A DNA stretch of 64,000 nt from a virus, in IMG/VR virus record IMGVR_UViG_3300044837_000112, positions 1 through 64,000 of that record, one strand, 5' to 3'. Each line of letters begins with the position of its first letter. Positions within the stretch are counted from its first letter, which is position 1. The notes beneath the pieces are model-generated. The model saw nothing but the letters and a program-made list of their open reading frames with translations, did not search any database and was not told the origin of the DNA. This document shows positions 24,498-32,509 of the stretch, in pieces. The translations under genes and the position numbers were made by a program.

Positions 24498-25218
24498 CGA
24501 GAACGGCCGGTACCACGACATCTGGTTGGGCGACAGCGCAGAGCTGGCCACGAAGTTCAAGCCAGGAACGATCAACTGTGTCATCACAGATCCACCGTTC
24601 GGCGTCGACAACCAGAGCAACATGGCCGTCACTGCTGCCGGCAAGGCCAACGCACGGAAGATCGCGAACGACGAGTCGCCAGAAGTAGCTATCAAGGTCT
24701 TCAACCAGGTGATGGACGAACTGCTTCCGAGGACCGCCGATAACGCCGACCTCTACATATTCACCGCGCAGCAGGTCCTGAAGGATTGGCTCGGCGTGGC
24801 GGACGAACTAGGCCGTCACGGGTACGCCCGGTGTGCTACATTGGTCTGGGTCAAGGACGGTCCGGGCATGGGCGACCTAGAAACGTGGGGCCAGGGGTAC
24901 GAATTCATCCTGTTCCTCAAGAAGGGCCGACGCCCAAGATCGGACGGAGTCAACCGTCGATCCGGGATTCTGACGTTCCCACAGTTGCGACCTAGCGATC
25001 TCATTCACCCTCACGAGAAGCCAGTGCCGCTTCTTACTGAACTGATCCGATGGTCCACCAATCCTGGTGACTGGATCGTCGATCCTTTTAGTGGGTCCGG
25101 GTCGACGGTACGTGCAGCAAAAGCAAACGGTCGGAACTCGATCGGCATGGAGCTTGATCCCCATAATCATGCCAGGGCACACGAAAAGCTCACGACAGGT
25201 GAGTCAGAACTCTTTTAA
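24487..25218 (+). CDS. DNA methyltransferase, beta class (N6-adenine or N4-cytosine)
   Basis: 243 aa, GTG start. DPPF at 35-38 (motif IV) precedes the AdoMet-binding motif DPFSGSGST at 199-207, the order of the beta class. LIHPHEKPVPLLTELIRWS and ELDPHNHARA are typical flanking segments. The central target-recognition part is short. It is a solitary enzyme without a visible nuclease partner, so it most likely protects phage DNA or marks it. It ends in GESELF, loosely like a clamp-binding tail. Confidence 0.9.
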   Translation: MPYDENGRYHDIWLGDSAELATKFKPGTINCVITDPPFGVDNQSNMAVTAAGKANARKIANDESPEVAIKVFNQVMDELLPRTADNADLYIFTAQQVLKDWLGVADELGRHGYARCATLVWVKDGPGMGDLETWGQGYEFILFLKKGRRPRSDGVNRRSGILTFPQLRPSDLIHPHEKPVPLLTELIRWSTNPGDWIVDPFSGSGSTVRAAKANGRNSIGMELDPHNHARAHEKLTTGESELF

Positions 25219-25230
25219 GGGGACCAGCGC

Positions 25231-25737
25231 ATGGCCGAGCCGCGCAACATTGAACGGAAGCCCTTCGTGATCGTAAGGCCGGTTGATCAGTTCCAAAGGG
25301 CAGGCGAGTTGGATGCTCCAGATCTCACGAAGGCGCGGAAGGTGCATGCCTTCTCTGTGAAGGCGCCCCTCGCGTCCAACGGAAGCACTGTTGATCTGCG
25401 CCCGCAGTCGGTACCGACCGACGTGGATCTGACCGTCCCAAAAGCGACGGAGGTGACGACGCCGACTGTGGACTCGTCTGCGACCGTCAGTGCCTCCTCC
25501 TCCGAGACCGACTCGTCAGAGACTGGGTCCACTCCGGAGCCGAAGGAAGTAGCCCCCCCGAGTTCGCCGTCGGAAAGCCCGGAGACGCCTGCAGTTGTGG
25601 AGAAGGATACTCCCGAGATGGACATGGTGGAACTGCCGGTCTACCCTGTCCTCGAACCGAAGGTGCAGCCAGGGATGGCATTTCCTTCGCTTCCAGCGGT
25701 TCTCACGCTTCCGCCAAAGTCGACAACCCCTTCGTAG
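25231..25737 (+). CDS. Disordered Ser/Thr/Pro/Glu-rich protein
   Basis: 168 aa. A short ordered N-terminus (RKPFVIVRPVDQFQRAGELD) is followed by about 110 residues rich in Ser, Thr, Pro, Glu and Val without structure. The last part overlaps no gene, but the WhiB frame is open beneath it. Function unknown. Confidence 0.6.
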   Translation: MAEPRNIERKPFVIVRPVDQFQRAGELDAPDLTKARKVHAFSVKAPLASNGSTVDLRPQSVPTDVDLTVPKATEVTTPTVDSSATVSASSSETDSSETGSTPEPKEVAPPSSPSESPETPAVVEKDTPEMDMVELPVYPVLEPKVQPGMAFPSLPAVLTLPPKSTTPS

Positions 25738-25751
25738 TTCGCGAACCCTGG

Positions 25752-25979
25752 ATGCTCGAAGCCGCCTGTCCAGGCAAGGCCCTAGTGACAGATGCGAACG
25801 GTAATGTACGTGATATCTTCTTCCCTCGCAAGGGAGAAAGCGCCGACGACGGCATAGCAGTTTGCTTCGTCTGCACAAAGATACCAGAGTGTGACAGTTG
25901 GGCCACCAGGTCCAATGCTCGCCACGGGATCTGGGGTGGTCGGCGTAGGGGAGGTTTAAATGATTCCAAGAACCATTAG
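25752..25979 (+). CDS. whiB: WhiB-family Fe-S transcription regulator
   Basis: 75 aa. C6, C38, C41 and C47 give the C...C-x2-C-x5-C cluster of WhiB proteins; FFPRKGE, the CFVCTKIPECDSWA core and HGIWGGRRRGG are the family's conserved turn and basic tail. WhiB proteins bind a 4Fe-4S cluster and act through the primary sigma factor; phage copies can repress host whiB targets or superinfection. The frame is open for a long way upstream (reading ...NPFVVREPW before the ATG, as in the W-x(n)-C start of the family), so the real start may be earlier or by frameshift. Confidence 0.9.
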   Translation: MLEAACPGKALVTDANGNVRDIFFPRKGESADDGIAVCFVCTKIPECDSWATRSNARHGIWGGRRRGGLNDSKNH

Positions 25980-27120
25980 CGCTACTTCGCTGCAAACCTT
26001 CGTGGAATGTCCGGCGAAGTTCCAGGCGATGATGATTGACCGCGCGGGCACCTTCAGTGGCGACGCTGCGACGCTAGGTAGCTGTCTGCACTCTGTGCTG
26101 GAAGAGTTCGTCAATCCAGTCGACATGGCTGTTGGTAACTGGGACTGGGATAAGATGGAGTTCCTGTGGTTCTCCGCTTGGCTGAAGTTCTTTCCGGGCC
26201 AGCCGCCGCGTGGTGATATCTGGGACGACGGCCTAAAGATTCTGCAAGGTTGGTTTAATCGGACTGGCATGCTACAGGACATCCAAGAGGGCGTCGTCGT
26301 CTCTCGAGAGATTAAGCACTTCTTTCCGGTGCCGTATCTGTACGAAGGCGAGAAAGGCGAAGTCAACTTCAACTACATCATCGACCGGCTCGATCAGATC
26401 GATGACACTACCTGGCGCGTTGTGGACTACAAGTCGCAGCGGATTCCGTGGTCGGCTGAGGAGATGCGGAAGAAGCTGCAGGTCCTCCTCTACGCGTTAG
26501 CCGTCAAGATAGCGCACCCGGAGGCGACGAAGATCTGGGTGCAGTTCGACTTCCTGCGCTCCGGTACCGTCTCGGTGTTGTTCGAGTACGATGACCTGGT
26601 CGACGCCTGGAGACTGGTAAAGACTCTGCTGCAGCAGGTAGTCGACACGGACGTGGACGCTACGCCCGAGCGGCTGAACGAGAACTGTGGCTACTGCGTG
26701 CGCAAGCTGCGCTGTATAACCCTGCTGAAGCACCGGGTCCACGGCATCCTCGGCATGTCGGAGGATGACCTCGCAGCCGCATACCTGGATCTCAAGGATT
26801 CCATCAAGGCCCTCGGTATCCTGAAGGAGGAGATCGAGAATTCCTTCCTAGTAAAGGCGGCGGCGGAGGATATCCTCGACTGGTATACCGAAGAGGGTAT
26901 GCTGATCAAGGTAACGGCGCCGTCGCGGCGCAGCATTAACCGTGACAGGATGTCCGACATCCTCGGCAAAGAACTAATGACAAAGTACGGCCGGATCAAC
27001 GTCGGAGATCTTGATACCCTCCGTGCCGATCCGGCCCTTACCTTTGAACAGAAATCCTTGCTGAACTCTGCAATCGAGATGAAGCAGGGTGAACTGGGAA
27101 TCTCAATCAAGAGGAAGTAG
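25960..27120 (+). CDS. Cas4/RecB-like PD-(D/E)XK nuclease
   Basis: 386 aa. SATSLQTFVECPAKFQ (C17), LGSCLHSVLEEF (the RecB-type G-x2-x-H), the catalytic strand pair DRLDQID...WRVVDYKSQR (D156, K158), KLQVLLYALAV (Q-x3-Y), and C243/C246/C252 form the RecB/Cas4 nuclease with a four-Cys Fe-S site. It would process DNA ends in recombination or replication. It is the last rightward gene before the convergent late operon, six bases from its end, with no terminator visible between. Confidence 0.88.
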   Translation: MIPRTISATSLQTFVECPAKFQAMMIDRAGTFSGDAATLGSCLHSVLEEFVNPVDMAVGNWDWDKMEFLWFSAWLKFFPGQPPRGDIWDDGLKILQGWFNRTGMLQDIQEGVVVSREIKHFFPVPYLYEGEKGEVNFNYIIDRLDQIDDTTWRVVDYKSQRIPWSAEEMRKKLQVLLYALAVKIAHPEATKIWVQFDFLRSGTVSVLFEYDDLVDAWRLVKTLLQQVVDTDVDATPERLNENCGYCVRKLRCITLLKHRVHGILGMSEDDLAAAYLDLKDSIKALGILKEEIENSFLVKAAAEDILDWYTEEGMLIKVTAPSRRSINRDRMSDILGKELMTKYGRINVGDLDTLRADPALTFEQKSLLNSAIEMKQGELGISIKRK

Positions 27121-27125
27121 AGTCC

Positions 27126-27554
27126 TCAATAATTCAGCAGTATCGTGAACGTCATGGGAAAGTCGTTCACGGTGATGGTGAACCAGTGATTGGTCCCACC
27201 GGTCACGTAGCCGAGTCGTTGCCAGCCACCTGCACCGGGCACAAGCCAGCCGGACGCGATCACAGACCCAGTGCCACCGGTCGCCGACGTGTACTGGATC
27301 AGCTTGAACGTTGCAGGCTGGTTATCACTTGGCGTGTAGTCCTTGTAGTTGACCTCGCCACAGCTGGGCGACTCCTTGACGCGCGAGTAGAGACCGTTGC
27401 CGGTACCTCCACGCGTGGCCGTGGCGCAGCCTTCCGGCGGTATAACCGTGTGGGGGCTGATAACTCCGACATGGGGCGCAGCCGCCTGGGCGGCGGACAC
27501 TGGCACTGCGATGAGGCCAGCTGCCAGCACGAGTGCAACGAAGAACTTGCGCAT
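27126..27554 (-). CDS. Secreted protein, last gene of the late operon
   Basis: 142 aa with a clear Sec signal peptide: MRKF, a hydrophobic core (FVALVLAAGLIAVPVS) and an AQA-A cleavage site near residue 25. The mature part has two Cys (C43, C65), many Gly/Thr/Val and looks like a beta-sandwich. Ribosome site AAAGG precedes ATG. It lies at the end of the lysis cassette, so it could modify the cell surface or block superinfection; no family recognised. Confidence 0.75.
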   Translation of the reverse strand: MRKFFVALVLAAGLIAVPVSAAQAAAPHVGVISPHTVIPPEGCATATRGGTGNGLYSRVKESPSCGEVNYKDYTPSDNQPATFKLIQYTSATGGTGSVIASGWLVPGAGGWQRLGYVTGGTNHWFTITVNDFPMTFTILLNY

Positions 27555-27566
27555 GCAATTACCTTT

Positions 27567-28046
27567 CTATCGGTGCTTCTTTGACGGACTCGTGGAGGGA
27601 GTAGGACTCGGAATGCGTACTGGCGCGAAGTTGCCGGTGCAGCGGAGGGCCGTACGACCTGCTAGGATTGCCTGGTAGCTCTGGATGTACTGGTCGCGAA
27701 GTGGGCCAGCGGGACGAAGCTCCGGGTGGTAGCCGGTCAGTATTAGATTCCAGACCGGACACAGTACGATGCTCGAAGTGATATCCTGCTGGTGTCGTAC
27801 CTGTTGTTCGACGTTAAACAGGTAGCCGGTCAGTACAACATCGAAAAGGAAACTGATAATCAGCGCAACAGTTGAGTACCAGTTAATCTTACTGCGCTTC
27901 GTCGTGGTCGCTAGCTGGGCCGACATTGCACCCGCCAGCGTTGTCACGATTCCAGTGAGTTGCGCAAGCTCTTGTTTGATGCCACCCGCTTCCTGGGCAA
28001 GCGTCTCGGCCGCCTGGGAGTCATGTACTTCTATAGGCTCGGTCAT
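27567..28046 (-). CDS. Single-pass membrane protein, possible lysis accessory
   Basis: 159 aa. ATG 28046 has GGGGGGAG five bases upstream. N-terminal helical cytosolic part (AAETLAQEAGGIKQELAQLT), a membrane helix near 55-77 (WYSTVALIISFLFDVVLTGY), then an outside domain of 80 residues with two Cys (CPVW, LRCTG) that could be disulphide-linked, and a Ser/Pro/Lys tail. In the lysis region of actinophages such proteins often lie next to holins. Confidence 0.7.
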   Translation of the reverse strand: MTEPIEVHDSQAAETLAQEAGGIKQELAQLTGIVTTLAGAMSAQLATTTKRSKINWYSTVALIISFLFDVVLTGYLFNVEQQVRHQQDITSSIVLCPVWNLILTGYHPELRPAGPLRDQYIQSYQAILAGRTALRCTGNFAPVRIPSPTPSTSPSKKHR

Positions 28047-28047
28047 C

Positions 28048-28233
28048 TCAACTCCCCCCATGCTTCTTTCGTCTCTCTACCTTGCGTTCTTCTTGTGCCG
28101 CTATCTCTTCTAGCTTGTCTGTGAAGTCGCCGAGACGCCCAGTGAGGTGATCGAGGAGCGCCTTCGTCTCCCGCGAATGGATGACGATCGGATCGTCCTC
28201 TACCGCCAGTGCTGGTCCACGACGCCATGCCAC
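28048..28233 (-). CDS. Small charged helical protein
   Basis: 61 aa, GTG start one base after the preceding stop, AGAAGG upstream. Helical (HLTGRLGDFTDKLEEIAAQE) with a very basic tail (ERKVERRKKHGGS). It sits between two membrane protein genes in the lysis cassette. Function unknown. Confidence 0.65.
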   Translation of the reverse strand: MAWRRGPALAVEDDPIVIHSRETKALLDHLTGRLGDFTDKLEEIAAQEERKVERRKKHGGS

Positions 28234-28234
28234 T

Positions 28235-28510
28235 TCAGGGCCTTCTCTCGTCGAACAACGCCAGGACGCGAGCAGTTGCATCTGTTGCTCGCGTCAACTG
28301 GGCGATGACGTTGTCGCGGAGGGTATCGTTCAGGAGTTTTAGTTCTGCCTCCGCGCGGTCGGCGCGCATCACCTCGCGCTCGTTGTTCTTCTGAAGCATG
28401 TTGAACAGCTTCACAAGACCGTAGAGCGCGAGGAGCGCGACGACACCGACGATGCCGTACTGAAGGAACGCACCTGTTGGGTCTGGAGCAGCCCCTTCAG
28501 CAGGCGTCAT
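28235..28510 (-). CDS. Small membrane protein, holin/antiholin-like
   Basis: 91 aa. One membrane helix (about 17-37, LQYGIVGVVALLALYGLVKL) followed by a long charged coiled coil (EREVMRADRAEAELKLLNDT). This type III-like layout occurs in small actinophage holins. With the two-helix protein at 29229-29693 it may act as a holin/antiholin pair. Ribosome site GGAGG. Confidence 0.65.
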   Translation of the reverse strand: MTPAEGAAPDPTGAFLQYGIVGVVALLALYGLVKLFNMLQKNNEREVMRADRAEAELKLLNDTLRDNVIAQLTRATDATARVLALFDERRP

Positions 28511-28536
28511 CGGTGCCTCCTAGCTTTGCCTGCCGC

Positions 28537-29229
28537 CTATTCGCCGAGCTTCGACGTAGGCGAGTGGGGCGTCGCGACTGATGGGGTGGGCGGCGCGACC
28601 GGGGCGGTCTGCGCCGCGATCTTGTCGAGGTCCTTGATCATCTGCGGGTTCTGGATGTTGACCTCGGTGTTTGTCCGAGCGCGCAGCTGCACCAGCAACT
28701 GTGCGACCGTACCCTTGTCCGGCAGTGTGTACTCCATGATCGCCTTCGCGATCTCGTCAGCAGTAGGCATGTCGCCCTCCATGAAATCGATGAGTGAGAC
28801 GGGGGGAATGTACGCTTCGGCAACCAGGTCGTAACCAGTCCCGGTTGCCGCGTTCTTGCCTGTCGAGCCGTGCTTGCTGGACACGTGGATGTGATCCTTG
28901 TGCCGGTCGCGGTTCGGGTTGTTCGGCTGATAGGGCGCACCCTTCCAGCCGTTGGCCTCATTGCGGCCGTAGATCCGGTCGTCGTGAATCACGTACTGTA
29001 GGTCGGTGACGTCGCCGAGCAGCCACGCCAGGATGATCGGGGCGGCGGCAGCATAGGACGTGTCGGTCCTGGTCATGATGTCGAGCGCATGCCAGATACC
29101 ACGCGAATCAGCGTTGTGGTCCGACCTCTCGGACTGATGCTTGGGGTCTCCAAAGGAGAAGATCGTCATCGCCGGATAGACGGCGTGGACCATCGCCTGG
29201 CGAGCGGCGAGGTTCCTGGCGAGTGGCAT
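28537..29229 (-). CDS. Endolysin, M15-type peptidase domain
   Basis: 230 aa. H38 (SDHN), D50 (HALDI) and H115 in HKDHIHVS give the zinc-ligand pattern of M15/VanY-like peptidases that cut peptidoglycan stem peptides. The C-terminal 90 residues are helical then Pro/Thr-rich and may anchor to the cell wall. ATG 29229 is chosen because GGAGG lies six bases upstream and it shares a base with the holin stop; a longer open frame upstream reads implausible Cys/Arg-rich sequence. No second lytic domain is visible. Confidence 0.8.
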   Translation of the reverse strand: MPLARNLAARQAMVHAVYPAMTIFSFGDPKHQSERSDHNADSRGIWHALDIMTRTDTSYAAAAPIILAWLLGDVTDLQYVIHDDRIYGRNEANGWKGAPYQPNNPNRDRHKDHIHVSSKHGSTGKNAATGTGYDLVAEAYIPPVSLIDFMEGDMPTADEIAKAIMEYTLPDKGTVAQLLVQLRARTNTEVNIQNPQMIKDLDKIAAQTAPVAPPTPSVATPHSPTSKLGE

Positions 29230-29693
29230 CACTTGCCTCCGATGCTGGGGGGTGGTGGAAGATACAGGGGTAGGCCAGTTATCGGCCGAGGTGTAGCGGG
29301 AGTGTCCGCAGCAGTGTTTACCACCGCGACTGCATCGGTTGCAACAGCGAGCCCTGCGGCAACGTGACTCGGATCGTTGACGGGATCGGGCTTGTAGACA
29401 ACGACACGTTGATTTGCCGTGACTGCACCGCGAGTCCAGAACGCCTGGACGAGTCCCACGACTGCAGTAGCAAGAGCAATAACAGCTCCAGTACTCTGAT
29501 CTGAGACAACCAGTCCAGCCGCACCAGCAAGCGCAGCAACGGCAACCACTGCACCTCGATACATGGCCGGTTCGAGGTGCGTGAGGTGCCACCAGAATCC
29601 AACGTCCTCCGGGATGCCGTCGGCATGAAAGTCAACCGCCTCGTCCTTGAGAAGCTCCAGCCCCTTTACGAGCTGACTTACATTGAGCGCCAT
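29229..29693 (-). CDS. Holin, two membrane helices
   Basis: 154 aa. After a soluble 45-residue N-terminus two hydrophobic helices follow (AVVAVAALAGAAGLVV and AVIALATAVVGLVQAF) separated by a short polar turn, then WTRGAVTANQRV, a context typical of actinophage holins. It would oligomerise in the membrane and release the endolysin encoded just downstream. GGAGG precedes ATG 29693. Confidence 0.8.
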   Translation of the reverse strand: MALNVSQLVKGLELLKDEAVDFHADGIPEDVGFWWHLTHLEPAMYRGAVVAVAALAGAAGLVVSDQSTGAVIALATAVVGLVQAFWTRGAVTANQRVVVYKPDPVNDPSHVAAGLAVATDAVAVVNTAADTPATPRPITGLPLYLPPPPSIGGK

Positions 29694-29759
29694 ATGGGAA
29701 CCTCCGGGTCCTACGATGGCTTTGTGGTAGCTAGAATACACCCGTGGGCTGCCGTGGGT

Positions 29760-30083
29760 CTACTTCTTCTTGGGCCCGTGTTTAGCCGAGTCCCAATGCT
29801 CCAGTCGGACCGGACCGTCGTCGAACAGGCCGACAATATCGTGTATCTCCTGCTGGCAGTGACCACAGTGTGCCCGGAAAAGACCATCGACGTTGTCGGC
29901 GCATCTGCCCGGATTATGGACTCCGTCCATAATACAGCCTGACGTATGGCAGGTCATGTAGACATCGACAGTATGCCAGTCATCCCCTTCGGGGAAGTTT
30001 CCCTGACCTGCTGGCTTCTTGGATTCCACCAGCAGCAATGCACGATGCGCCTGTGACCTTGCTAGATGCTCGTGATGCTTCAC
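29760..30083 (-). CDS. Cys/His-rich hypothetical protein
   Basis: 107 aa, GTG start with AAGGAGGTG five bases upstream. Cys/His pairs (CHTSGC, HNPGRC, HCGHC) suggest zinc binding. It lies between the tail and lysis modules. Function unknown. Confidence 0.65.
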   Translation of the reverse strand: MKHHEHLARSQAHRALLLVESKKPAGQGNFPEGDDWHTVDVYMTCHTSGCIMDGVHNPGRCADNVDGLFRAHCGHCQQEIHDIVGLFDDGPVRLEHWDSAKHGPKKK

Positions 30084-30094
30084 GGTTCACCTCC

Positions 30095-32509
30095 TTACGG
30101 GGCTCGGTAAATCCTATACGAAATAAGTGTTCCACCTGTAGTTGTCCTCATGAGCCACACCAGTGCACTGGTAGATCCGAGACCATTCCAGCCGGTAGCT
30201 ACACCCATGAGATTAGTATTAGGAGACGTTAGCATATTTTCTGTGCCAGTACCAGTAATCGTAAAAGACAGTGTTGAACTTATTGGAGTATTGGCAACAG
30301 CCGTGGTAACAGTAACGTTACCAATAACCTCATTACCGACCGATAAGGCGCCCGGAACAGTCGTCGTCGTCCCAGAATCACCGAGGACAACAGTTCCACC
30401 GACGAACTGCCCATTAACCTTGGCCGTCGATCCACTGGAGTCGACGATTGCAATGAGGACAGCCCACTCTGGCGGCGACCAGTAGCCAGCACAAGCCAAG
30501 TTGTCGACGATGAACAGACCACCGACCAGGCGGGCGTCGGCGTTCTGATATGTCTTCTGCGGCACACTCTGTGCCAGTACTCCTGGTGGGATTCCCCACC
30601 AGAGCGACTGATTCGCGGCGAGTGGCACGCCCGACGCGGTACAGGTAACGAATGGCGAGCCCGTGAAGATATTAGCAGGGTAAACATTGATCGTGCCTGA
30701 CGTCGGACATGGGAGTATTGCCTTGCCAACATTGAGGCCACGCCGCGATCGGCCGATGCCAGCGATCTCAAACTGTGAACTCCACTTTAGGAACCCACTA
30801 ATATAACTTGTGGTGCTTCCAGTTGAAGAGTGCGACAGAACCGCAGCACCGCGTTGTCCGATCAACAGATCTGGATTACGCCACGGACCCGTACTGGCTG
30901 CCGAAGTCGGGAACTGATAACTGGTCCCAGTAGTACTCCAGGGGTTGTTACCGTCGCTGTAGCCGAGGATGCCATTGTTCAGCGGCGGTGCTGTGTCATA
31001 CTCGAAAACGACGAGACCTGTCTTCGTACTCTTGGGATAATTCCAGGAGTTAAGATTTTTGAAGCGAACAACGAAAGGAACGTTATTCGAGTTGTTGTTA
31101 AACTGAAGAAAATCAAGGTAGATACGAATCCAGATCTCACCAGGTGAGGTCGTAACGTCTACACCGGGCGCACCGTGAATCGTCTGGCGCATGCCAATCT
31201 CGAGCGAGTAGTCACTCTGTGAACTCATATCGTTAGGAGAGAACTGGAAGATACCACAGTAGAAGATAGTAGTCGTTGCCGGAGTACCAGCAATCTGAAT
31301 GTAAGGATTACAGTATGCAGCATTCACAGGCGCAGAGAAGGTAGCAAAAACACTGGTCCATGTAGTCGCTACCAGGTTAGTCGGCAATGGCGACGCAACA
31401 GTACTAATAAGTGTGTTAGCGCTGTCATACCAGTCAATGCCGATGCGGGAGTCAGCTGTCGTCACAGTCGCGTACAGTCTAGTACTCACCAGATAGCTAG
31501 CGTTTGGAACGACCGAGTAACGCGTCGTCGCTCCCTCTGCCACCTTGAGCACCGCATGCGAGACGTTCGATTGCATCTTCATCGATGCCACAGCAAACGA
31601 GGCGGTATCGATCGGCGTTGATACCGCAGTAACTGTCACCTGCGTATCGGCGCTGTTATTCCAATCGTACAGGTTTGGCACGCCAGCCAGATCGAAGTAT
31701 TGATGCGCATTCAGAACCGAACCGACCGGTGCGTTCTCGTACTGGTAATAGTCTGCCAGTAACTTGTACCAAGTATCCTGAGAGCCACCATAGCCGTTTG
31801 GTGGGCCATTGAAACAGTTACCACCAGACATGAATGCCTGATCAAAAAGACTAGTGCCAAAACGATATCTGTTTGTACCAATCGGCGACGCTACCTCTAC
31901 TTCAAACAGTCCATCCCAGATGTCATTTTGATCGCTAAATCCTGCGCGCTGGTCAACTGCGAAGTTACGAGTGAAGGGGCCGATGTTGATCGCGTACGGC
32001 CCACCAGACTTCGGAAGAGTTCCATCACCGGTCCACATCGTCCGAAACGTATAGTCTGCACCACGGACGTACTCTGGGGCGCCGGTTGCACCGAGGGCAA
32101 TTGTCTGATTACCAGAAGTCGCCCAGTCGCTGGCAAATTGGCCGCCAGTGAGGATTTCGGTAACGTAGAGAGAACCAAAGAATGATTGGACAAGGACCTG
32201 CGAACCGATGCCCTGCGTAGACGTAGAGACAGAGCCAGAAAACTTTGTGTCCCAAATTCCGGGCAGGGTAGACGGGAACAGATTAACTGTGATTGACTGC
32301 GTATCACTCGGAAACCAGACCTGAGCACGGTAATTAGTGAAGTCAACGGAAACGACCCTACCCTTCTTGGCTGGTGGATTGAGACTGTTGCCAACCTTCT
32401 CGATGTGCCTTGTAAGGATGTCTCGGATGGCAGCAGCCGTGGAAGGATGATCAAATCCCTTGGTGTCGGGCGGCGCAGGCATCCCCTGAACATCTACTGG
32501 GCTTGTCAT
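30095..32509 (-). CDS. Distal tail protein with OB-like and carbohydrate-binding-like domains
   Basis: 804 aa. N-terminal about 40-125 is a small beta-barrel (KGRVVSVDFTNYRAQVWFPS) as in baseplate hub OB domains. About 300-440 is a jelly-roll with RIGIDWYD...TTWTSVFATFSAP...YIQIAGTP, a CBM-like fold also present in the neighbouring gene. The C-terminal part is Gly/Ser/Thr-rich beta structure typical of receptor-binding proteins. ATG overlaps the upstream gene's stop (ATGA). Binding to host surface glycans is inferred. Confidence 0.78.
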   Translation of the reverse strand: MTSPVDVQGMPAPPDTKGFDHPSTAAAIRDILTRHIEKVGNSLNPPAKKGRVVSVDFTNYRAQVWFPSDTQSITVNLFPSTLPGIWDTKFSGSVSTSTQGIGSQVLVQSFFGSLYVTEILTGGQFASDWATSGNQTIALGATGAPEYVRGADYTFRTMWTGDGTLPKSGGPYAINIGPFTRNFAVDQRAGFSDQNDIWDGLFEVEVASPIGTNRYRFGTSLFDQAFMSGGNCFNGPPNGYGGSQDTWYKLLADYYQYENAPVGSVLNAHQYFDLAGVPNLYDWNNSADTQVTVTAVSTPIDTASFAVASMKMQSNVSHAVLKVAEGATTRYSVVPNASYLVSTRLYATVTTADSRIGIDWYDSANTLISTVASPLPTNLVATTWTSVFATFSAPVNAAYCNPYIQIAGTPATTTIFYCGIFQFSPNDMSSQSDYSLEIGMRQTIHGAPGVDVTTSPGEIWIRIYLDFLQFNNNSNNVPFVVRFKNLNSWNYPKSTKTGLVVFEYDTAPPLNNGILGYSDGNNPWSTTGTSYQFPTSAASTGPWRNPDLLIGQRGAAVLSHSSTGSTTSYISGFLKWSSQFEIAGIGRSRRGLNVGKAILPCPTSGTINVYPANIFTGSPFVTCTASGVPLAANQSLWWGIPPGVLAQSVPQKTYQNADARLVGGLFIVDNLACAGYWSPPEWAVLIAIVDSSGSTAKVNGQFVGGTVVLGDSGTTTTVPGALSVGNEVIGNVTVTTAVANTPISSTLSFTITGTGTENMLTSPNTNLMGVATGWNGLGSTSALVWLMRTTTGGTLISYRIYRAP

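Noticed and set aside
29230-29592. Long N-terminal extension of the endolysin frame
   Set aside because: Reads Arg/Cys-rich sequence within the holin gene; ATG 29229 has a ribosome site and the M15 domain begins there.
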